Origin: Myrica gale
Lineage: Eukaryota; Streptophyta; Magnoliopsida; Fagales; Myricaceae
Assembly: GCA_963930655.1 (NCBI GenBank)
Contig: OZ005610.1
Span: 18,598,001-18,662,000, forward strand
Reading direction: 5' to 3'
Length of the DNA stretch: 64,000 bases
Under the pieces are notes generated by a model. That model was not told where the DNA came from. It was given only the letters and a program-made list of their open reading frames with translations, and ran no database searches. The position numbers were made by a program, and so were the translations under genes. Numbering within the stretch: position 1 is the first letter of the stretch; each line of letters begins with the position of its first letter. Shown in pieces: positions 59,801 to 64,000 of the stretch.

Positions 59801-62800
59801 AGGAGTATTGTACCGATTATGAAGACATGTTTGCCCCAGTTGCTAAGATGACTACAGTGCGGACAGTTTTGGCTATTGCTGCTTCGTAAGAATGGCCTCT
59901 TCGACAGATGGATGTGAAGAACACATTTATTCATGGCGACCTTAAGGAAGAAGTCTATATGACTCCGCCTCCTGGCATGTTTACTAGTCTTTCCACTGAG
60001 GTTTATCGGTTGAAATGATCTTTGTATGGGCTCAAATAGGCACCCCAAGCATGGTTTGACAAATTTCGCCCTACACTTCTTGCCTTTCATTTTGTTCAAA
60101 GTCAATATGATTCTTCTCTCTTTCTTCGTAAGACTGCTATAGGAATTGTATTACTTCTCGTGTATATTGATGACATTGTTATTACTGGTTCCGAAGTTCT
60201 CTTGATTCAGCAATTGCAGCAACATCTCAAGGCTTCTTTTCATATTACGGATCTTGGGCCAGTACATTATTTTTTTGGCCTTGAGGTGCAGCTTTCTCCG
60301 GGTGGTATATTTTACATCTTTGAATCCGGCAACTCTGTTCTTACCCCTTAGAAGTGAGCCTAAAGCTTCGTCAGGACGAGGGAGAACCTCTCTCTGATCC
60401 CTCATTGTATCGCCAGCTTATCAGGAGTCTAAATTATTTGACGATGACCCGGCCTAACATTTCATTTGTTGTCTAGCAGGTCAGTCAATTTATGCAGGCT
60501 CCTAGACATCTTCACTTGGCAGTTGTTCGGCGTATTATTCGATATCTCAAGGGAACTTATACACGTGGCTTATTCTTTCCTAAAAGGTCATCTTGATAGT
60601 TATTGGGGTATAGTGATGTTGATTGGGCTGGTTGCGCAAATACTCACCGTTCTGTTACTGGTTGGTGCATGTTCTTAGGTGATTCACTTCTTTCTTAGAA
60701 GAGTAAGAAGCAAGATCGCATCTCGAAATCTTCGACTGAGTCTGAGTATCGTGCTATGTCGGCCGCTTAGTCTTGAGTATCGTGGATTCGTGGACCATGG
60801 GTTGAGCTTGGTTTTCCTCAGCTTGCTGTTACTCCTCTTCATGCTAACAACACCAGTGCTATTCAGATTGCTGCCAATCTCGTTTTTTCTTGAGCGCACT
60901 AAACATATTGAAGTTGATTGTCACTCCATCCGTGAAGCTTTTGATCAACATATTATTCATCTTCCTCACATTTCTACCGAACTCCAAACTGCTGATGTGT
61001 TTACTAAAGCTCGCTCGCCATCGACATCAGTTCTTGATTGACAAATTGATGCTTCTTGATCAGCCAGCATCAATTTGAGTGAGATATGATTCGGGTGATT
61101 CTTTCTTCATATGTTTAGCTGTAAATATGTTATATGAGTCGTATATGGGCGAGATATTATTTTCTTGTATAGAGAAACCTTGTACATGTGTGTCTATATA
61201 ATAGAAGCAAACCCTACAGTGAAGGGTATTCGTGGACTATTGGTTGAGCTTCGTTTTCCTCAGCTTGTTGCTGCTACTCTTCACGCTAACAACACCAATG
61301 CTATTCAGATTGCTGTCAATCTCGTTTTTTCTTGAGCGAACTAAACATATTGAAGTTGATTGTCACTCCATCCGTGAAGCTTTTGATCAACGTATTATTC
61401 ATCTTCCTCACATTTCTACCGAACTCCAAACTGCTGATGTGTTTACTAAAGCTCGCTCGCCATCGACATCAGTTCTTGATTGACAAATTGATGCTTCTTG
61501 ATCAGCCAGCATCAATTTGAGTGAGATATGATTCGGGTGATTCTTTCTTCATATGTTTAGCTGTAAATATGTTATATGAGTCGTATATGGGCGAGATATT
61601 ATTTTCTTGTATAGAGAAACCTTGTACATGTGTGTCTATATAATAGAAGCAAACCCTACAGTGAAGGGTATTCGTGGACTTTTGGTTGAGCTTGGTTTTC
61701 CTCAGCTTGTTGCTGCTACTCTTCACGCTAACAACACCAATGCTATTCAGATTGCTGTCAATCTCGTTTTTTCTTGAGCGAACTAAACATATTGAAGTTG
61801 ATTGTTACTCCATCCGTGAAGCTTTTGATCAACGTATTATTCATCTTCCTCACATTTCTACCGAACTCCAAACTGCTGATGTGTTTACTAAAGCTCGCTC
61901 GCCATCGACATCAGTTCTTGATTGACAAATTGATGCTTCTTGATCAGCCAGCATCAATTTGAGTGAGATATGATTCGGGTGATTTCAGTGAGAGATGATT
62001 TGGGTGATTCTTTCTTTATATGTTTAGCTCTAAATATGCTATATGAGTTGTATATGGGCGAGATATTATTTTCTTGTATAGAGAAACCTTGTACATGTGT
62101 GTCTATATAATAGAAGCAAACCCTACCGTGAAGGGTATTCAAACCAATTTGACACAGACAAGAAGAAAACAACTCGTACATCCATATTTTGCTACTGTTA
62201 GGCAGCTCTAGTCATCCATTTTCTCTTTATTTGGTATTTAGGTATCTTTGCCTAATTTGGTGAGGGAGCTTTTTGGCATGCCGGAATGGAGTCCAAAGAC
62301 ATTGACGTAATGATATGGGGAACGCCTTACCTTGAGATTGTTTTTTGATTGGATGTGAGCGATAGAGGGTTTTTCTTTTCTTGCTATTTGACTTCTATCA
62401 TTTTAAGTTTAGATCTTAGTTTATTTTATTTTTCTTTCAGTTTGTTGATTGCTAGCGTGCTTACCTACTTTTAGTTTTTGTTACAATTGTACAAAATGGA
62501 GAAGGAAAATAATATTCAATACCTCGTGTTTGTAAACTTCAAGAAGAACCAAAAGAGGGTTCATTAGTGAGAAACCCAACTCATACATTGCCTTTTGTGA
62601 CCTAGGTTCAGAGGCACTTGCAGCTCCGCGAAGCCGTTCCAACATGCAACTGACCTACAGGATGTCTGCATTGTCATCGAGAACACTAATTTTTCTCCAA
62701 AAATAAAATAGGGGATGAACTAATACAGTTTCCAGTCCTTACCAACAATGTTATATCTGGTTGTTGAGCAACAGTTTTGAAGTCATTCTTGCTAGACAAT

Positions 62801-63165
62801 TCCCCTAGACATGTTGCCATATTAGCTACGAGATCCCTTACATACCTTTATGCATTAGCAAATCGAAATTAGGCTGAACGCACTAATATAAAACCTTGGA
62901 ATGAAAAAGGTATTAGCAGAATGAAAGGTAAAATGGAAGACTCACAGGTTTGATGCCTCCAAATTTGTCAAGCCAGAAGCTGAACGTACGAGTGTTTGTG
63001 CAAGTGACCGCTGCAATAGGGTAAAAAAATTGTGCTTACACAGATTGGCGCAACAAAAACAGCCCACTGCATCACAGCATGTGAGGTTCTTACCTGATGA
63101 GCAGTATCTAACAAGAACAGACTTTTTTCATTAACAAAAGCACGTGCTAGGTTGTGCCATGAGTT
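50889..63165 (-). CDS. XPO4: Exportin-4, 3' part of the gene (12 exons visible)
   Basis: The importin-beta-type nuclear export receptor works with Ran-GTP to carry proteins out of the nucleus. Twelve GT-AG exons read in one consistent phase: 63165-63094, 63010-62946, 62845-62743, 62654-62523, 55827-55684, 54476-54369, 54275-54225, 54121-54044, 53964-53851, 53289-53093, 52654-52585 and 51077-50889 (stop). Together they give about 440 residues, the C-terminal HEAT-repeat part of a protein of about 1100. Typical blocks are [76 protein letters not shown] and [13 protein letters not shown]. The start is beyond the right edge. The intron 62522-55828 contains a copia element. No break is seen. The name rests on recalled family text; another exportin is the alternative. 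Confidence 0.8.
51078..52584 (-). other. Exportin-4 last intron
   Basis: A 1.5-kb intron with no gene recognised in it. The minus frame 51989-52180 is the only sizeable one and has no known motif. Confidence 0.6.
53395..53840. repeat. Diverged direct repeats in an exportin-4 intron
   Basis: The words CAACAACTCCCTCTCCTCTCCAAC and TCCATGAAGGCTA recur at about 53430/53583 and 53506/53650. A third partial copy (GAAGGCTACGCAGTCAACATAGTC) lies near 53779. The period is about 150 bp and the copies are imperfect. It appears to be a local duplication within the intron. Confidence 0.7.
56463..56634 (+). repeat. Copia 5' LTR
   Basis: It starts TGTCAATGAGATATG and ends CCAATTTGACA, directly followed by the primer-binding site. 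A TCTATATAATA box near 56582 is a likely promoter. Confidence 0.9.
60780..61982 (+). repeat. Tandem repeats of the copia 3' end (442-bp period)
   Basis: A segment that runs from the RNase H end through most of an LTR recurs at about 60785, 61229 and 61671 (starting GTGGAC). The last two starts are 442 bp apart. The LTR-like parts inside the array (about 61075-61228 and 61517-61670) stop at GAAGGGTATTC and jump back to RNase H, so they lack the last LTR bases. Copies are nearly identical, much closer than the two outer LTRs. Confidence 0.88.
61983..62154 (+). repeat. Copia 3' LTR
   Basis: Same length as the 5' LTR and ends ATTTGACA before the right CAGAC. Its outermost bases have drifted from the TG start. 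Confidence 0.85.
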
Positions 63166-63803
63166 CTGCAAAATATATCACAAACTTAGACAAGTTGACT
63201 TGAAGTAATCTTTCACATTCTGAAAAATAGAATAACTATAACCAATGACACCAGTATCTGTCATCTTCTTGAGATTATGTAGCGAGGTATTTCATAAGCA
63301 CAAGCAGTTTAAAATACAGTGGGAGTCTAGACTAAGACATAAAGATACTTAGCTGGATGAAAAAATGCAACAACATTACACCTTTACCAATTAAGGTTGT
63401 CAAGATCTTCACGTCAAGATGATCAGCAACATTCCTAAAAAGCCTTGGGTGGTAAAGATTTATTTATTTTTTTGTCTAATTTAGGCAATATTGTCAACAA
63501 TCAAAACAATTCCTTATTTTTTGACTTTCTCTCAAGCTAACATAACCCTTCTGTTACCAATATTGTTAACCTTTTGACACTTCATCAAACTTTAACTTAG
63601 AAACCCGTCACCACCAAAATGTTCAAATAAAAACAAACAAAAAAAGGTGATGAGATGCTCCTGAAAGAGACTACCCATTTCCGAAATTGGTTAATTTTTC
63701 AAAGTAACCCCAGCATTTTGTTCTACTTGTATATTATTCGGCTAAATATGGAAGTTAGGATTCATAGTCATGTTGAGCTAAGAGTAGTAGAAACCACCAG
63801 CTT

Positions 63804-63840
<37 letters not shown>

Positions 63841-64000
63841 TCAGGGTGATCATGACTCCCATATGAATTGATACTATGTTGCAGTTCAATTATCTCAGTA
63901 AAATGGAGCCCAAACTCCTCCCACTTCCTTCACTTTGACTCCAGTGGTGGAGCCAAGACTTGATCATTGGAGGTGGGGGACTAAAATTGCTATAATTAAA
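63166..64000 (-). other. Exportin-4 intron to the right edge
   Basis: No exon could be recognised upstream of the exon starting at 63165. A (GA)n run of about 17 units lies at 63805-63838. The next 5' exon is expected beyond the window. Confidence 0.5.
63805..63838. repeat. (GA)n microsatellite
   Basis: About 17 GA units in the exportin-4 intron. A short open frame running through it is an artefact of the repeat. Confidence 0.9.

Larger units (their letters stand above)
56463..62154 (+). mobile_element. Ty1/copia element in the exportin-4 intron, decayed
   Basis: A fossil inserted in the opposite orientation to the host gene. It has a 5' LTR at 56463-56634, a Met-tRNA primer site TGGTATCAGAGC directly after it, and a 3' LTR at 61983-62154. 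Both LTRs are 172 bp, and the perfect 5-bp target duplication is CAGAC (56458-56462 and 62155-62159). Parts are gag with a CCHC knuckle (about 57300-58150), integrase (about 58600-59100), RT (about 59650-60350) and RNase H (about 60700-61030). This order, integrase before RT, defines copia. The LTRs differ at about 14 of 172 positions by eye, suggesting a few million years. It is broken, with well over ten breaks, and its 3' part is tandemly repeated. Confidence 0.92.

Noticed and set aside
63655-63849. Frame ending in an (Glu-Arg)n tail
   Set aside because: The tail is a translated (GA)n microsatellite inside the exportin-4 intron.
1-64000. tRNA, rRNA, riboswitch or bacterial-type operon signals
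   Set aside because: None was seen; the tRNA-like words at 21379-21389, 37876-37890 and 56635-56646 are retroelement primer sites.

Overview
The window looks like nuclear DNA of a flowering plant, most likely a eudicot. It is AT-rich and has GT-AG introns, plant-type transposable elements (L1-type LINE, MULE, CACTA, Tekay- and Tat-type Ty3/gypsy, Ty1/copia), plant B3/DUF313 and F-box gene relics, and a multi-exon host gene that reads as exportin-4. The species cannot be named from sequence alone. All identifications come from reading motifs by eye; no database search was run.

Layout. 1-1.8 kb: no recognised gene. 1.8-50.1 kb: one L1-type LINE in + orientation, cut into six pieces (1793-3480, 8287-8536, 28741-29030, 38380-39010, 48627-49170, 49826-50090) whose ORF2 domains run in the correct order. 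Between the pieces lie, in order: (a) 3.5-8.3 kb, a segment with an intact B3/DUF313 gene on the minus strand and a 2.95-kb solo LTR; (b) 8537-28740, a Mutator-like element (MULE) with about 225-bp inverted repeats and a 9-bp target duplication, which itself carries a 431-bp solo LTR and a very young Tekay-type gypsy element (12111-25231); (c) 29.0-38.4 kb, a decayed Tat-type gypsy element with an F-box gene relic at its far side; (d) 39011-48626, a CACTA element with TTA target duplications; (e) 49.2-49.8 kb, an AT-rich, possibly hAT-like insertion. At the MULE and CACTA sites, taking out the insertion and one target duplicate leaves the LINE reading frame uninterrupted.

50.9-64 kb: the 3' part of a host gene on the minus strand, exportin-4 (twelve phase-consistent exons, about 440 C-terminal residues; the 5' part lies beyond the right edge). 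Its largest visible intron holds a decayed 5.7-kb copia element with 172-bp LTRs and a CAGAC target duplication.

How the parts relate. This is a nest of insertions next to a conserved nuclear-transport gene. Inferred order: LINE first; then MULE, CACTA, Tat and the B3-bearing segment; then the solo LTRs and last Tekay, whose long LTRs differ at only about five positions seen by eye. I found no clear new molecular system. The most unusual signals are ten GTGTCGACAC palindromes in five pairs at exact 21-bp spacing in the solo LTR, a convergent GRF-type zinc-finger gene in the MULE, extensive GATCGATC arrays in the CACTA element, and a tandemly repeated 3' end in the copia element.
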